This document shows positions 8,649-18,242 of a DNA stretch of 64,000 bases, one piece after another. The stretch is taken from assembly GCA_041890515.1 (NCBI GenBank), contig JASDWX010000054.1, forward strand, positions 8,832-72,831, written 5' to 3'. Within the stretch, counting starts at the first letter, position 1; every line of letters begins with the position of its first letter. The stretch comes from Colwellia_A sp041890515 (lineage in GTDB: Bacteria > Pseudomonadota > Gammaproteobacteria > Enterobacterales > Alteromonadaceae). A model generated the notes under the pieces. It had not been told where the DNA came from, made no database searches, and was given only the letters and a program-made list of their open reading frames with translations. The translations under genes and the position numbers were made by a program.

Positions 8649-10678
8649 TACGCACGTCCTGCATTGCTTGAAGATAATTTATCGACTTCAGGAGAAACCA
8701 ACGAAGTATTCTCAACCTTGATAATGACTTTTTTACGGCGGTAACGTTTGTCTAATATCGCTAAGAAACCACCAAATGCCATAAATATTGCCCCTAGCCA
8801 TACCCAACGAACAAAAGGTTTGTAATGAACACGAATTGCCCAAGCATTTCCTGATAGAGGGTCGCCTAATGCAACGTATATATCACGGAATAAACCAGGG
8901 TCAATACCTGCTTCAGTCATGCCCATCGTTTGTACTAAATACGTGCGACGTTCAGGTTTTAAAAGCGTCACAAATTCGCCATTATTATAAACTTCAACCT
9001 GTCCTTGCTCGGCGCTGTAGTTTGCGCCTTTTACTTGTTTAATTCCCTTAAAAACAATGTCGTAATTCGTATCATCAATGTTAACTTTTTCATCGACGTA
9101 CATTTTCACGTTAGTTTCACTTTCATAAACCGATACTAAAGTCACACCCACTATTGTGATCGCAATACCCATATGAGCAAAGGTCATACCCCATTGGCTC
9201 AATGTAAGTTTAGAGAAGTTCCACTTATCAGTGCCGGAGTTCACTTGATTCAATAACTCTTGCATGACGACAAGAAAAACCCAACAAGCTAAACCAATCC
9301 CCATAGTAACCAAGGCAGCAAACTCTCCACCGTATAGAAATGGAAATGCAACACCCACGACAATACTCATCACAAGTGGACTTACCATTAATTTACGTAA
9401 TTCACCTTGCTTGGCTTTTTTCCAGCGAATTAACGGACCAATACCCATCACGACAAAAAGTAAACTCATGATCGGTACAAATACCGCATTAAAATAGGGA
9501 GGTCCTACCGAAATTTTTCCTAAGCCCATTGAATCAACTAATAACGGGTACAAGGTTCCTAACAGAACAGTTACCGTTGCAACGACTAAAATAATATTAC
9601 AAATAAGTAATGCTGTTTCACGAGAATATAAAGCAAAACGACTAAAGGTTTGAACAGTACGGGCTCTAAAAGCATAAAGTGTTAATGAACCACCAACCGC
9701 TATCGCCAGTAATAATAAGATAAATAAACCACGACCAGGATCAGCAGCGAATGAATGCACCGACGTAATAACACCCGAACGTACTAAAAATGTGCCCAAT
9801 AAACTTAAACTAAAAGCAAATATTGCCAGTAACACGGTCCAGTTCCTGAATGTGCCACGTTTTTCAGTAACCGCTAAGGAATGAATAAGTGCCGTTCCTA
9901 CCAACCATGGCATGAAAGAAGCATTTTCTACAGGATCCCAAAACCACCAACCGCCCCAACCAAGTTCGTAGTAAGCCCACCAACTCCCTAAAGCGATACC
10001 TAATGTTAAGAAAATCCATGCAGCAACAGTCCAAGGTCTTGCCCAGCGAGCCCAAGCAGCGTCTAACTTGCCACACATTAACGCAGCAACAGCGAAAGCA
10101 AAAGCAACAGAAAAACCGACATAACCGAGATAGAGCATAGGAGGATGAATAATTAAACCAATATCTTGAAGCAGTGGATTTAAATCGCGTCCTTCCATTG
10201 GCACCATAGGCCATAGGCGTTCAAATGGATTAGACGTTAATAGAGTAAATAACATAAACCCAACGGCTATCATGCCCAGAACAGCTAATACACGTGCCAC
10301 AAAAGCTTCATCAATGTCTTTACTGAATTTAGCGACAGCGGCTGTCCAGGCAGTTAATGAGAAAACCCACAATAAAAGAGAACCTTCGTGCCCGCCCCAT
10401 ACAGCGCTGATTTTAAAATAGTAAGGTAAATGAGAATTTGAATGACCCGCAATATATTTAACGGAGAAATCGTCAATAACAAAACTCCAACCAAGAATAA
10501 TGAGACTGATGGTTGTAAAGGCAAACATGCCAAAGGTTAAAGGTTTAGCATAACCAACTAAACGTTGTTGATTACTCGCCAAACCTACTAATGGGATAAT
10601 GCTTAAACATATAGCAAAAGCCAAACCTATAATAAGGGCGAAATGTCCTAACTCAGGGAGCATTACTTCAGGGATCAT
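8648..10678 (-). CDS. ccmF: Heme lyase CcmF
   Basis: A 676-residue polytopic inner-membrane protein of the heme-handling family, which ligates heme to apocytochrome c together with CcmH and CcmI. The tryptophan-rich WWD motif WGGWWFWDPVENAS is intact at about 241-254, as is VWGGHEGSLLLW at about 93-104. Many membrane helices follow, then a soluble periplasmic region from about 510 to 620 and a last helix. It is the first gene of the minus-strand unit; GAGAAAG precedes its ATG. The spacing and one-base overlap with ccmG indicate one mRNA through ccmI. Confidence 0.96.
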   Translation of the reverse strand: MIPEVMLPELGHFALIIGLAFAICLSIIPLVGLASNQQRLVGYAKPLTFGMFAFTTISLIILGWSFVIDDFSVKYIAGHSNSHLPYYFKISAVWGGHEGSLLLWVFSLTAWTAAVAKFSKDIDEAFVARVLAVLGMIAVGFMLFTLLTSNPFERLWPMVPMEGRDLNPLLQDIGLIIHPPMLYLGYVGFSVAFAFAVAALMCGKLDAAWARWARPWTVAAWIFLTLGIALGSWWAYYELGWGGWWFWDPVENASFMPWLVGTALIHSLAVTEKRGTFRNWTVLLAIFAFSLSLLGTFLVRSGVITSVHSFAADPGRGLFILLLLAIAVGGSLTLYAFRARTVQTFSRFALYSRETALLICNIILVVATVTVLLGTLYPLLVDSMGLGKISVGPPYFNAVFVPIMSLLFVVMGIGPLIRWKKAKQGELRKLMVSPLVMSIVVGVAFPFLYGGEFAALVTMGIGLACWVFLVVMQELLNQVNSGTDKWNFSKLTLSQWGMTFAHMGIAITIVGVTLVSVYESETNVKMYVDEKVNIDDTNYDIVFKGIKQVKGANYSAEQGQVEVYNNGEFVTLLKPERRTYLVQTMGMTEAGIDPGLFRDIYVALGDPLSGNAWAIRVHYKPFVRWVWLGAIFMAFGGFLAILDKRYRRKKVIIKVENTSLVSPEVDKLSSSNAGRA

Positions 10679-11035
10679 TACTTTCTCCGATTCAGTGAAA
10701 ACACTAAAAACAAAAATTTATCGATAAAATACATCATTAATATAATTTTTGAGTAAGCTATTTTTAATAATCATCTCCCAATGGGCAAATAAATATAAAA
10801 ATTTCAAACTAAAAATTTTGGTAATTCTAGCACTATATGATGTTTAATATCATCAATGTACTAACAAAATAAATGATTAATTTTCTCACTTCTAATGCTA
10901 GCCTTTACTGTGCGATATAGTATGATATTACCTGATTTGATAATACGATCTAAATCAAATCGTTATGCCGTAAATTACGATAACATTCAGCTTATAAACT
11001 TGATGTGAAACTCACGTATAATAATTATTCAAAAA
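10679..11035. promoter_or_regulatory. Divergent promoter region between ccmF and ccmA
   Basis: A 357-base A/T-rich region without an ORF separates the two ccm units and should hold both promoters. A perfect TATAAT hexamer occurs at 11017-11022 on the plus strand, without a clear -35 box, only 14 bases before the chosen ccmA start. An inverted repeat (gatttga at 10934-10940, tcaaatc at 10955-10961, 14-base spacer) is loosely like an FNR-family site but does not match TTGAT-N4-ATCAA spacing. A short gtga-aac-tcac palindrome lies at 11005-11015. Binding-protein assignments would be speculative. Confidence 0.45.
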
Positions 11036-11719
11036 GTGATTCTATTGGCACATTCTCTCAATATTCAACCATTAAAAAATCCAAAAAGTAATCCAGTACT
11101 GCTATCGGCAAACGGATTGACTTGTATTCGTGAAGACCGAATATTATTTGAAGCACTTAGTTTTTCAGTATGTAGTGGTGATGTTATACAGGTCGAAGGA
11201 CCAAATGGATCAGGTAAAACAAGTTTATTGCGTATTTTAGCTGGATTATCTCAACCTTATGATGGAACGGTATTATTTAGCGAACAAAACATCGCTGAAC
11301 AGTCTGATGTATTCCACCAAAATCTTCTTTATCTAGGGCATTTACCGGGTGTAAAAGGTGAAATGACCGCTCAAGAAAATCTGGAATTTACTCTTGCATT
11401 ACAAGGTAACGATAGTTCGAAAGCTGAAGAGACTTTAGAAAAGGTAAACTTGTTAGGTTTTGAAGATGCGTTGGCTTCACATTTAAGTGCCGGACAACAT
11501 CGTCGAATTTCTCTCGCACGCTTATGGCAAAGTAAGGTACCTATTTGGATACTCGATGAACCTTTTACTGCAATCGATAAACAGGGTGTAACGCAATTAG
11601 AGCAATTATTTCTAGCACATGCTCAACGTGGTGGCTGTGTTATATTAACGACTCACCAAGATTTATCATTTCCTGAAGATAAAGTGAAAAAAATCACTTT
11701 AGATTACCGGTTCTACTAG
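11036..11719 (+). CDS. ccmA: Heme exporter ATP-binding protein CcmA
   Basis: A 227-residue ABC ATPase. Walker A is GPNGSGKTS at about 55-63, the signature is LSAGQ at about 150-154 followed by HRRISLARLW, and Walker B is IWILDEP at about 170-176. CcmAB powers release of heme-loaded CcmE from CcmC. The reported GTG start lacks a ribosome site and gives about 20 extra N-terminal residues compared with typical CcmA proteins, which begin near LLSANGLTC. A TTG lies at 11045, and there is no in-frame ATG before about codon 110, so the start is uncertain. First gene of ccmABCDE. Confidence 0.93.
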   Translation: MILLAHSLNIQPLKNPKSNPVLLSANGLTCIREDRILFEALSFSVCSGDVIQVEGPNGSGKTSLLRILAGLSQPYDGTVLFSEQNIAEQSDVFHQNLLYLGHLPGVKGEMTAQENLEFTLALQGNDSSKAEETLEKVNLLGFEDALASHLSAGQHRRISLARLWQSKVPIWILDEPFTAIDKQGVTQLEQLFLAHAQRGGCVILTTHQDLSFPEDKVKKITLDYRFY

Positions 11720-11730
11720 AGTTAATAAGC

Positions 11731-12423
11731 ATGATACCCGATCAAAATTTATCATATAGATCTGCTTTCAGTTTAATTATCAAACGAGATCTCACGATTG
11801 CCTTTCGTCATCGCGACGATATTATTAATCCACTATTATTCTTTATCATCGTCGTAACATTGTTTCCATTAGGCATTGGCCCTGAATCGACAACGTTATC
11901 GCGTATAGCCCCTGGTATTATTTGGGTTGCCGCTTTACTTTCTACGTTATTGTCATTGGATCGATTATTTAAATCAGATCACGAAGACGGTTCATTAGAA
12001 CAAATGATGCTGAGCCCCCACCCTATTTTTATATTAGTGTTAGCAAAAATCATTGCACATTGGATGGTAACAGGCCTTCCCCTTATATTTATTGCGCCAT
12101 TACTCGCCGTCCTTTTACATTTGAATGAAAATAGTTACAGTGCATTAATGCTAACGTTATTGTTGGGCACGCCCATATTAAGTTTACTCGGTGCTATTGG
12201 TGTTGCATTGACCGTAGGCCTTAAGAAAGGCGGTGTATTACTCAGTTTATTAGTATTGCCCCTGTATATTCCTGTACTGATATTTGCGACTAGTGCTATA
12301 GATACTGCGGCAATGAACTTACCCTACAGCGGACAACTTGCTATAATTGCCGCACTGTTTTTTGGCTCTTTAACCTTAGCCCCATTTGCTGTTAGCGCAG
12401 CGTTAAAAGTGAGTACTAACTAA
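11731..12423 (+). CDS. ccmB: Heme exporter membrane protein CcmB
   Basis: A 230-residue integral membrane protein with about six hydrophobic helices and the opening FSLIIKRDLTIAFRHRDDIINPLLFF typical of CcmB. The SLDRLFKSDHEDGSLEQMMLSP loop is the conserved cytoplasmic segment that contacts CcmA. It forms the permease part of the CcmABCD complex. It starts 11 bases after ccmA, and its stop overlaps the ccmC start by one base. Confidence 0.94.
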   Translation: MIPDQNLSYRSAFSLIIKRDLTIAFRHRDDIINPLLFFIIVVTLFPLGIGPESTTLSRIAPGIIWVAALLSTLLSLDRLFKSDHEDGSLEQMMLSPHPIFILVLAKIIAHWMVTGLPLIFIAPLLAVLLHLNENSYSALMLTLLLGTPILSLLGAIGVALTVGLKKGGVLLSLLVLPLYIPVLIFATSAIDTAAMNLPYSGQLAIIAALFFGSLTLAPFAVSAALKVSTN

Positions 12424-13169
12424 TGTGGAAATGGCTACATCCTTATGCGAATCCTGAAGTGTCATATCACTTTGTGGGTAAATTATTACCTTGGATTTCA
12501 AAAATCACTTTTGTTCTTCTTTCTATAGGGATTGTTTGGGCGCTCGTTTTTGCGCCTGCAGATTACCAACAAGGCGACAGTTTCAGAATATTTTATATTC
12601 ATGTTCCTACCGCAATTTTGTCAATGAGCATTTATATGGCAATGGCAACAGCGGCTTTTTGCAGCTTGGTGTGGCAATTTAGACTTGCGGATGCATCAGC
12701 AGCAGCAATGGCTCCAGTGGGAGCAGTAATTACTGCAATCGCATTATTTACCGGTGCTGCTTGGGGTAAACCTATGTGGGGAACTTGGTGGATTTGGGAT
12801 GCACGGTTAACCTCTGAACTCGTGCTACTTTTCCTCTACTTAGGGGTAATTGCTTTACATAATGCTTTTGAAGATAAAAACCTTGCCGGTAAAGCTGCCG
12901 GTATTTTATCGCTCGTTGGTGTCGTAAACATTCCTATTATTAAGTATTCAGTTGAGTGGTGGAATACCCTTCATCAAGGCGCAACCGTCAGTAAAATGAG
13001 TGCTCCTTCGATGAGTATGGATATGTTTTGGCCATTTGTGATTTGCTTTTTAGGTATAGCAATGCTCGTTACCTTTGTTATTTGTATCCGTTTTCGCACT
13101 GAGATATTATCGCGTAATGGCATGCGTCCCTGGGTACGAACATTAATTACCGCAGAAGGAACTAAATAA
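12423..13169 (+). CDS. ccmC: Heme exporter protein CcmC
   Basis: A 248-residue protein with six predicted helices and the heme-handling WWD motif WGTWWIWDARL at 119-129, followed by TSELVLLFLYLG. CcmC presents heme to CcmE in the periplasm. Conserved histidines occur in YIHVPTA near residue 60 and in WWNTLHQGA near 184, the usual axial-ligand positions. It overlaps ccmB and ccmD by single bases, as expected for translational coupling. Confidence 0.96.
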   Translation: MWKWLHPYANPEVSYHFVGKLLPWISKITFVLLSIGIVWALVFAPADYQQGDSFRIFYIHVPTAILSMSIYMAMATAAFCSLVWQFRLADASAAAMAPVGAVITAIALFTGAAWGKPMWGTWWIWDARLTSELVLLFLYLGVIALHNAFEDKNLAGKAAGILSLVGVVNIPIIKYSVEWWNTLHQGATVSKMSAPSMSMDMFWPFVICFLGIAMLVTFVICIRFRTEILSRNGMRPWVRTLITAEGTK

Positions 13170-13444
13170 TGCAATTTGATAGTATTTCAGCATTTTTAGA
13201 TATGGGCGGATACGCATTTTTCGTCTGGTTATCTTACGGCGTAAGCACTTTTCTATTAGCCGCACTCGTCTATAGCAGCCATAACAATCATAAAAAAGTC
13301 AAAAATAAAATCGCTCAACGTTTACAGCGAGAAATAAAGTTACGTAAAGCAGCTGAAAAGTCTTCAGCTGAAGCTAAGCAAACTGATGATAAAACGTCAG
13401 TTGTAAAAGATCTATCAAAAAACTCTAATAAGGTTGTTTCATGA
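13169..13444 (+). CDS. ccmD: Heme exporter protein CcmD
   Basis: A 91-residue small membrane protein. MGGYAFFVWLSYG leads into a single helix and then a strongly basic cytoplasmic tail (KLRKAAEKS), the standard CcmD layout. CcmD supports release of holo-CcmE from CcmABC. It is a little longer than many homologues because of a Ser/Lys-rich tail. It overlaps ccmC by one base and ccmE by four (ATGA). Confidence 0.92.
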   Translation: MQFDSISAFLDMGGYAFFVWLSYGVSTFLLAALVYSSHNNHKKVKNKIAQRLQREIKLRKAAEKSSAEAKQTDDKTSVVKDLSKNSNKVVS

Positions 13445-13959
13445 ATCCCCGTCGTAAAAAACGTTTAACCATAGTAATTTCAATTTTAGTTGGCCTTAGT
13501 TTCGTTGCCGGATTAGTGCTTTATGCCCTAAGCCAAAACATAGACTTATTCTTTAAACCTTCTGAAATATATCAGGGTAAAGATGATACGGGTATTAAGC
13601 CCATTGATGGTCAACGTCTTCGTATTGGTGGCTTAGTTGTTCCGGGCAGTGTCAAACGTGATCCCACAAGTTTAGATGTAACTTTTGAACTTGTTGATAT
13701 GAGGATGCCGATTGCTTTTAATGATTCAGACCCTGTCATTAAAGTGCATTATGACGGAATATTGCCTGATTTATTTCGTGAAGGACAAGGTATTGTCGCT
13801 AACGGTGTACTTGTTGATGGTAACTTCATTGAAGCATCAGAAGTATTAGCTAAGCATGACGAAAACTATATTCCCAAAGAACTCGCTGATGACATGGGCG
13901 AAAAACATGCAAAGCCAAGTTATACAAAAGAGCAGCTAGAAAAAAAGAATTACGAGTAA
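13441..13959 (+). CDS. ccmE: Heme chaperone CcmE
   Basis: A 172-residue periplasmic protein anchored by an N-terminal helix (residues 8-30) after a basic MNPRRKKR. The OB-fold body contains RLRIGGLVVPGSV and VHYDGILPDLFREGQG, and the covalent heme-binding histidine is His139 in LAKHDENY. CcmE receives heme from CcmC and delivers it to CcmF. The C-terminal tail is Lys/Glu-rich and likely flexible. Last gene of ccmABCDE, followed by a strong hairpin. Confidence 0.96.
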   Translation: MNPRRKKRLTIVISILVGLSFVAGLVLYALSQNIDLFFKPSEIYQGKDDTGIKPIDGQRLRIGGLVVPGSVKRDPTSLDVTFELVDMRMPIAFNDSDPVIKVHYDGILPDLFREGQGIVANGVLVDGNFIEASEVLAKHDENYIPKELADDMGEKHAKPSYTKEQLEKKNYE

Positions 13960-13976
13960 AATAAACAACGATAAAG

Positions 13977-14015
13977 CGCCACAGAAATAGCGTTTATATC
14001 TTTATTTCTGTGGCG
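13977..14015. terminator. Bidirectional hairpin between ccmE and pgi
   Basis: A perfect 13-bp stem (13977-13989 with 14003-14015) around a 13-base loop. It lies 18 bases after the ccmE stop and 30 bases beyond the end of pgi on the other strand. Long T tracts are absent, so termination strength is uncertain, but position and stem fit a shared terminator. Confidence 0.6.
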
Positions 14016-14044
14016 TTGTATAAGTATTACTCAATAAAAATGTA

Positions 14045-15685
14045 CTATTTTGACGCGTTATAGTAATTCAGTAAATTTAATGTAGAACAATCGTGATCAG
14101 CTGATATTTTACCGCTCTCAAGTTCCTTATGAATATTTTCAGCTAAGCCCTTCCCTAATTCGACGCCCCATTGGTCAAACGAACATATTTGGAGAACGAT
14201 CCCTTGAACAAATATTTTATGTTCATAGAGAGCAATTAAATTGCCTAACGTTGTTGGATCAATACGCTTTAATAGAATGGTATTGGTTGGGCGATTTCCT
14301 TTATGCACTTTATGGGGAGCAACTTGATCAATGTAATCAGCTGTCCGACCTTTCGCTTTTAAATCAGCACGTACTTGCTCCTCATTAACACCGGTCATTA
14401 ACGCTTGTGTCTGTGCAAAAAAGTTTGACATCAATGTTTCATGATGGCCCTTTACAGGCGTTACACTGGCAACAGAGCCAATAAAATCAGCAGGCACAAC
14501 GTTATTGCTTTGGTGCAGGTATTGATAAAAAGCATGCTGCCCATTAATACCTAACTCACCCCATATCGATGGCACCGTAGCATAGTCAACTTCTTCACCA
14601 TTCCACGATACAGATTTACCGTTACTTTCCATTTCAGCTTGCTGCAAATAAGCAGAGAGCATATGTAAAGTTTGATCATAAGGAAGTATGGCTTGTGACC
14701 TTGCGCCAAGGAAAGTGGTATTCCAAACACTGAGCATTGCCATTATGGCTGGCATGTTTTGTTCTAAAGGTGCATTTTGAAAATGTTCATCCATTTCATT
14801 TGCGCCTTCAAGCAACTCTATAAATTTGTCAAAGCCCAAATCTAATGCTATAGCTAAACCAATAGCTGACCATAATGAAAATCGACCACCTACCCAATCC
14901 CACATACCGAAGACATTTTCTTCTTTAATACCGAAGCTCATCGCATTGGCTTTGTTTGCTGTTACAGCAACAAAGTGTTTGCCTACGGCATTCTCATCAA
15001 ACGACGACGCAGTTAACCAATTGATGGCTGTTCTAGCATTAGTCATGGTTTCTGTGGTCGTAAAGGTTTTACTTGAAACAATAAATAAAACTTTCCCAGG
15101 TTCAAGTGGACGAAGTGTCTCAACAATTTGCGCGCCATCAACATTAGAAACATAATGTACATTCACGCTATGGTCACTGTAATGTTTTAGTGCTTCAGTC
15201 ACCATTTGTGGACCAAGATTCGAACCACCCACACCAATATTAACGATATCAGTAATACGTTTACCTGAGTAACCTAACCACTTACCTTCACGAACGCGAT
15301 TAACAAATTCTTCCATCTTTTCTAGCTGGGCTTTCACACCAACGGTGATATTCTCACCATCAACGATTAAAGGCTCGGTACTTTTACGACGTAAAGCAGT
15401 ATGGAGAACAGCACGGTCTTCTGTTTTATTAATTTTTGCGCCAATGAACATTTTTTCGCGCCATTCGAGCACTTTGCTTTCCCTTGCAAGGTCAAAAAGC
15501 GTATCCATAGTCTCGCCATCGATAAGATTTTTTGAGTAATCTAACAATAACTTAGGGAGTTCTATAGAAAACTTGTCAAAGCGATCACTGTCTTGTGCAA
15601 ACAGATCATTCATGTGCTGAGATTTTTTCTGTTGGGCAAGCTGTGTCAGCTTTTTCCAACTATTTAGTTCTTGTCGACTTGACAT
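14045..15685 (-). CDS. pgi: Glucose-6-phosphate isomerase
   Basis: A 546-residue cytosolic enzyme interconverting glucose-6-phosphate and fructose-6-phosphate. Conserved segments include VNIGVGGSNLGPQM, the phosphate-binding SSKTFTTTETMTNA loop and VGGRFSLWSAIGL. The active-site EMESNGKS, the GQHAFYQYLHQ histidine segment and the C-terminal DQWGVELGKGLA, which precedes the catalytic lysine region, are all present. The length matches the family (E. coli 549). Transcribed alone, diverging from the LacI-type gene across about 220 bases. Confidence 0.97.
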   Translation of the reverse strand: MSSRQELNSWKKLTQLAQQKKSQHMNDLFAQDSDRFDKFSIELPKLLLDYSKNLIDGETMDTLFDLARESKVLEWREKMFIGAKINKTEDRAVLHTALRRKSTEPLIVDGENITVGVKAQLEKMEEFVNRVREGKWLGYSGKRITDIVNIGVGGSNLGPQMVTEALKHYSDHSVNVHYVSNVDGAQIVETLRPLEPGKVLFIVSSKTFTTTETMTNARTAINWLTASSFDENAVGKHFVAVTANKANAMSFGIKEENVFGMWDWVGGRFSLWSAIGLAIALDLGFDKFIELLEGANEMDEHFQNAPLEQNMPAIMAMLSVWNTTFLGARSQAILPYDQTLHMLSAYLQQAEMESNGKSVSWNGEEVDYATVPSIWGELGINGQHAFYQYLHQSNNVVPADFIGSVASVTPVKGHHETLMSNFFAQTQALMTGVNEEQVRADLKAKGRTADYIDQVAPHKVHKGNRPTNTILLKRIDPTTLGNLIALYEHKIFVQGIVLQICSFDQWGVELGKGLAENIHKELESGKISADHDCSTLNLLNYYNASK

Positions 15686-15904
15686 AAGTATTCCTATAGT
15701 GCATTAATTCAACTCTTTATGGAGTCATCATATTTGATAATGACAGCCCTATCATTTTCATTTTGTTAATATTTAATCATATAGATTAACACATCAGTAC
15801 TGCAATTTATAAATAAGTGGTTGCCGAGGTGCTAAAGAAGCAATACCCTATAGTATTAGTGTCGGGTTATCCAACAAGAATAAAAAGGAAGGCCGTACCC
15901 ATAG

Positions 15905-16921
15905 ATGAAAGCCACTATAAAAAATGTTGCTAAACTGGCGGGTGTCTCAATAAAGACCGTTTCTAGAGTAATGAATAATGAGACATCCGTACGACAGTTA
16001 ACCCGTGATAAAGTCATGGAGGCGGTAAACGAATTACATTACCAGCCCAATTTAGCTGCGCGTAATTTGGCTAGCACAAAAGCCTACAGTATTGCTTTTA
16101 TATACGATAATCCCAATGCTTATTATGTAATTGATATGCAAAATGGTATTTTGGCTGCCTGTAAGCAACAAGGATTTGAACTGATAATTCACCCTTGCCA
16201 AGCAAAGTCTGCACAGGTGCTTGAAGAGATCAGTGACATGGTGAGAAAGTCACGTGTAGCCGGTTTAGTACTCACGCCTCCTTTTTCAGAAATGCCAGAA
16301 TTCGTACAAACAATCATTGATTTAAATGTTGATGTCGTTCGAATAATGTCAGGAGATGTTGCACCAGATGAATTATCACCCTGCGTTATGATAAATGATC
16401 ATGCGGCTTCAGTAAGTATCACTCAGCATTTGATTGATTTAGGACATAAACATATTGGTTTTATCAGTGGTGAAGCCACTCATATGTCAACGATTGAGCG
16501 TTTACGTGGTTATAAGCAAGCCCTAACGGACAACGACATATCTATTGAAGAACGATTAATTATTGATGGTGAATATTCTTTTGAATCAGGCGCACAGGGC
16601 ACAAAAAAATTAATGTCTGAAGATATTCGCCCTACTGCTATATTTTCATGTAATGATGAAATTGCGGCGGGTTCATTGTTTGCTGCTCGTTTAATGGGGA
16701 TTTCAATTCCTGAGCAACTTTCTCTTGCGGGTTTTGAAAACTCACCTTTCTCTCGTCAAACATGGCCACGTTTAACAACAACAAATCAACCTAACCAAAA
16801 AATAGCAGAAGACGCAGCAAATTTATTAATTTCAAAATCACGTAAACAAACAGCTAACAACCGTGTGAATTACTACACGCCACAACTGATTGTTCGTGAC
16901 TCTACTGGTAAACATCACTAA
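15905..16921 (+). CDS. LacI-family transcriptional regulator
   Basis: A 338-residue repressor. The N-terminal helix-turn-helix and hinge are textbook (TIKNVAKLAGVSIKTVSRVMN at residues 4-24, then YQPNLAARNLAS). They are followed by a periplasmic-binding-protein-like sensor domain with LGHKHIGFISG, IFSCNDEIAAG and the C-terminal LTTTNQP. Such proteins respond to sugars or nucleosides. The adjacent divergent gene is pgi, which hints at control of sugar metabolism, but no clear palindromic operator was found between them and the ligand cannot be deduced. No transporter or glycosidase lies nearby. Confidence 0.92.
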   Translation: MKATIKNVAKLAGVSIKTVSRVMNNETSVRQLTRDKVMEAVNELHYQPNLAARNLASTKAYSIAFIYDNPNAYYVIDMQNGILAACKQQGFELIIHPCQAKSAQVLEEISDMVRKSRVAGLVLTPPFSEMPEFVQTIIDLNVDVVRIMSGDVAPDELSPCVMINDHAASVSITQHLIDLGHKHIGFISGEATHMSTIERLRGYKQALTDNDISIEERLIIDGEYSFESGAQGTKKLMSEDIRPTAIFSCNDEIAAGSLFAARLMGISIPEQLSLAGFENSPFSRQTWPRLTTTNQPNQKIAEDAANLLISKSRKQTANNRVNYYTPQLIVRDSTGKHH

Positions 16922-16950
16922 AACAATCGATAAAGCTTGGGGTTAAAAAA

Positions 16951-18045
16951 TTATTTTCCTCTGAACGAATAAACACCAACTTTACCATCCGAACCTGCGG
17001 CTAAAAACATCATTTTACTACTGGCTAAGGTATAAAATCCTTTATCCTCTTTTTTACCCATTGGGTTATCTAAAACCTGCCAAGATTTTCCTGCATTGAA
17101 TGATATATCACTACTTGTTTTTCCTGTAGTAATACAAATATAGCCTTGACAACTCATGGCTGAACGCAAGCCATGTTGCCCTGCACTGACGGCTTGCCAT
17201 GTGTTGTTAGTAAATGTAGAGATATTAGGATAACTCGCAGGGCGTTGTTCATAGTCTCCACCCACAACAAATATTTGTTGTTGATGATTGAGTGCTAAAC
17301 CATAACCACCAGCCGTTTGTGTATCAGAAAATAACGGTACGGCATGTCGTTGCCATGTTTCACCGAAATCATCACTACTATAAACCGAGGCTGAAAAACC
17401 ACCTGTCGTTAGCCATGCTTTACCTTTTTCACCCACAATAAGTGTATTGCCACTTGCGGCGAAAGCAGCCTCTTTTTCAACAAACTGAGGAATATTATTT
17501 ATACTAATACGACGCCAAGTTTTTCCGCCGTCAATCGTTTTTTTGATCACATAAAAACCATCAACAGGGTCCCCCATCAGCAAGCCATTATTACGATCCC
17601 AAAAAGCGATAGAGTCAAAAAAACCTTCTTTATCAATATTTTGATAAAGTAACTGCCAGCTATCTCCACCATCAATGGTTTTATAAAGTACTGATTGCTC
17701 TCCACTACCAGCGCCCATGACAATTGCAGTTTTACTATCGAACAACGCGATATCACGAAAGCCTGTTTTCAGTGGAATATCTACCGATTTATCCAGCCAG
17801 GTTTTACCTGCATCTTGGCTGACAAAAACGATATTATTACCACCACTTACCCATAGCGAGTTATCAATCATAGCACTTCCTCGCAAAGACGGGGAGTTTG
17901 GTAAAACCGTATTTTGCCATGAAGGTAAATCAGTACTGTTGACGATAGGAGAAAGAAGGAGGCAAGCTAAACTAATAGGTTTAATCGTTTTAACTAACAT
18001 ATCGCTAATTTTATATAGTGTTGATAATGAGAGATTTAAGTGCAT
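16951..18045 (-). CDS. Exported Asp-box beta-propeller protein (Ycf48/BNR-like)
   Basis: A 364-residue protein. A better start is probably the ATG at 18000, which gives a standard signal peptide (MLVKTIKPISLACLLLSP). The body has at least five Asp-box repeats (SQDAGKTW, TIDGGDSW, TIDGGKTW, SDDFGETW and SFNAGKSW), each with the S/T-x-D/N-x-G-x-T/S-W pattern seen in sialidase-like and Ycf48-like propellers. No sialidase arginine triad can be assigned. Ycf48 homologues assist photosystem assembly in phototrophs; in heterotrophs the role is unknown. It is convergent with the LacI gene, 29 bases apart. Confidence 0.8.
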   Translation of the reverse strand: MHLNLSLSTLYKISDMLVKTIKPISLACLLLSPIVNSTDLPSWQNTVLPNSPSLRGSAMIDNSLWVSGGNNIVFVSQDAGKTWLDKSVDIPLKTGFRDIALFDSKTAIVMGAGSGEQSVLYKTIDGGDSWQLLYQNIDKEGFFDSIAFWDRNNGLLMGDPVDGFYVIKKTIDGGKTWRRISINNIPQFVEKEAAFAASGNTLIVGEKGKAWLTTGGFSASVYSSDDFGETWQRHAVPLFSDTQTAGGYGLALNHQQQIFVVGGDYEQRPASYPNISTFTNNTWQAVSAGQHGLRSAMSCQGYICITTGKTSSDISFNAGKSWQVLDNPMGKKEDKGFYTLASSKMMFLAAGSDGKVGVYSFRGK

Positions 18046-18242
18046 GATAATTATTGTTTTAAATAAACATAGCGCTACTATTAAATATTTTTAACGATTA
18101 AACAAGTGATAACCATCAAATACTGACCATACGACAAAGCAATAAAATTCTTAGTCATTAAGTTGAAAATAGAACAGATTTCAGCGATAGTAGATCAATA
18201 TAAACGGTTATTTAAATACTCACTTATTCAATAAAATAATAG

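Noticed and set aside
10934..10961. Canonical FNR or CRP site between ccmF and ccmA
   Set aside because: The half-sites are 14 bases apart, whereas FNR needs a 4-base spacer, and the sequence does not match the CRP consensus. Kept only as a loose inverted repeat.
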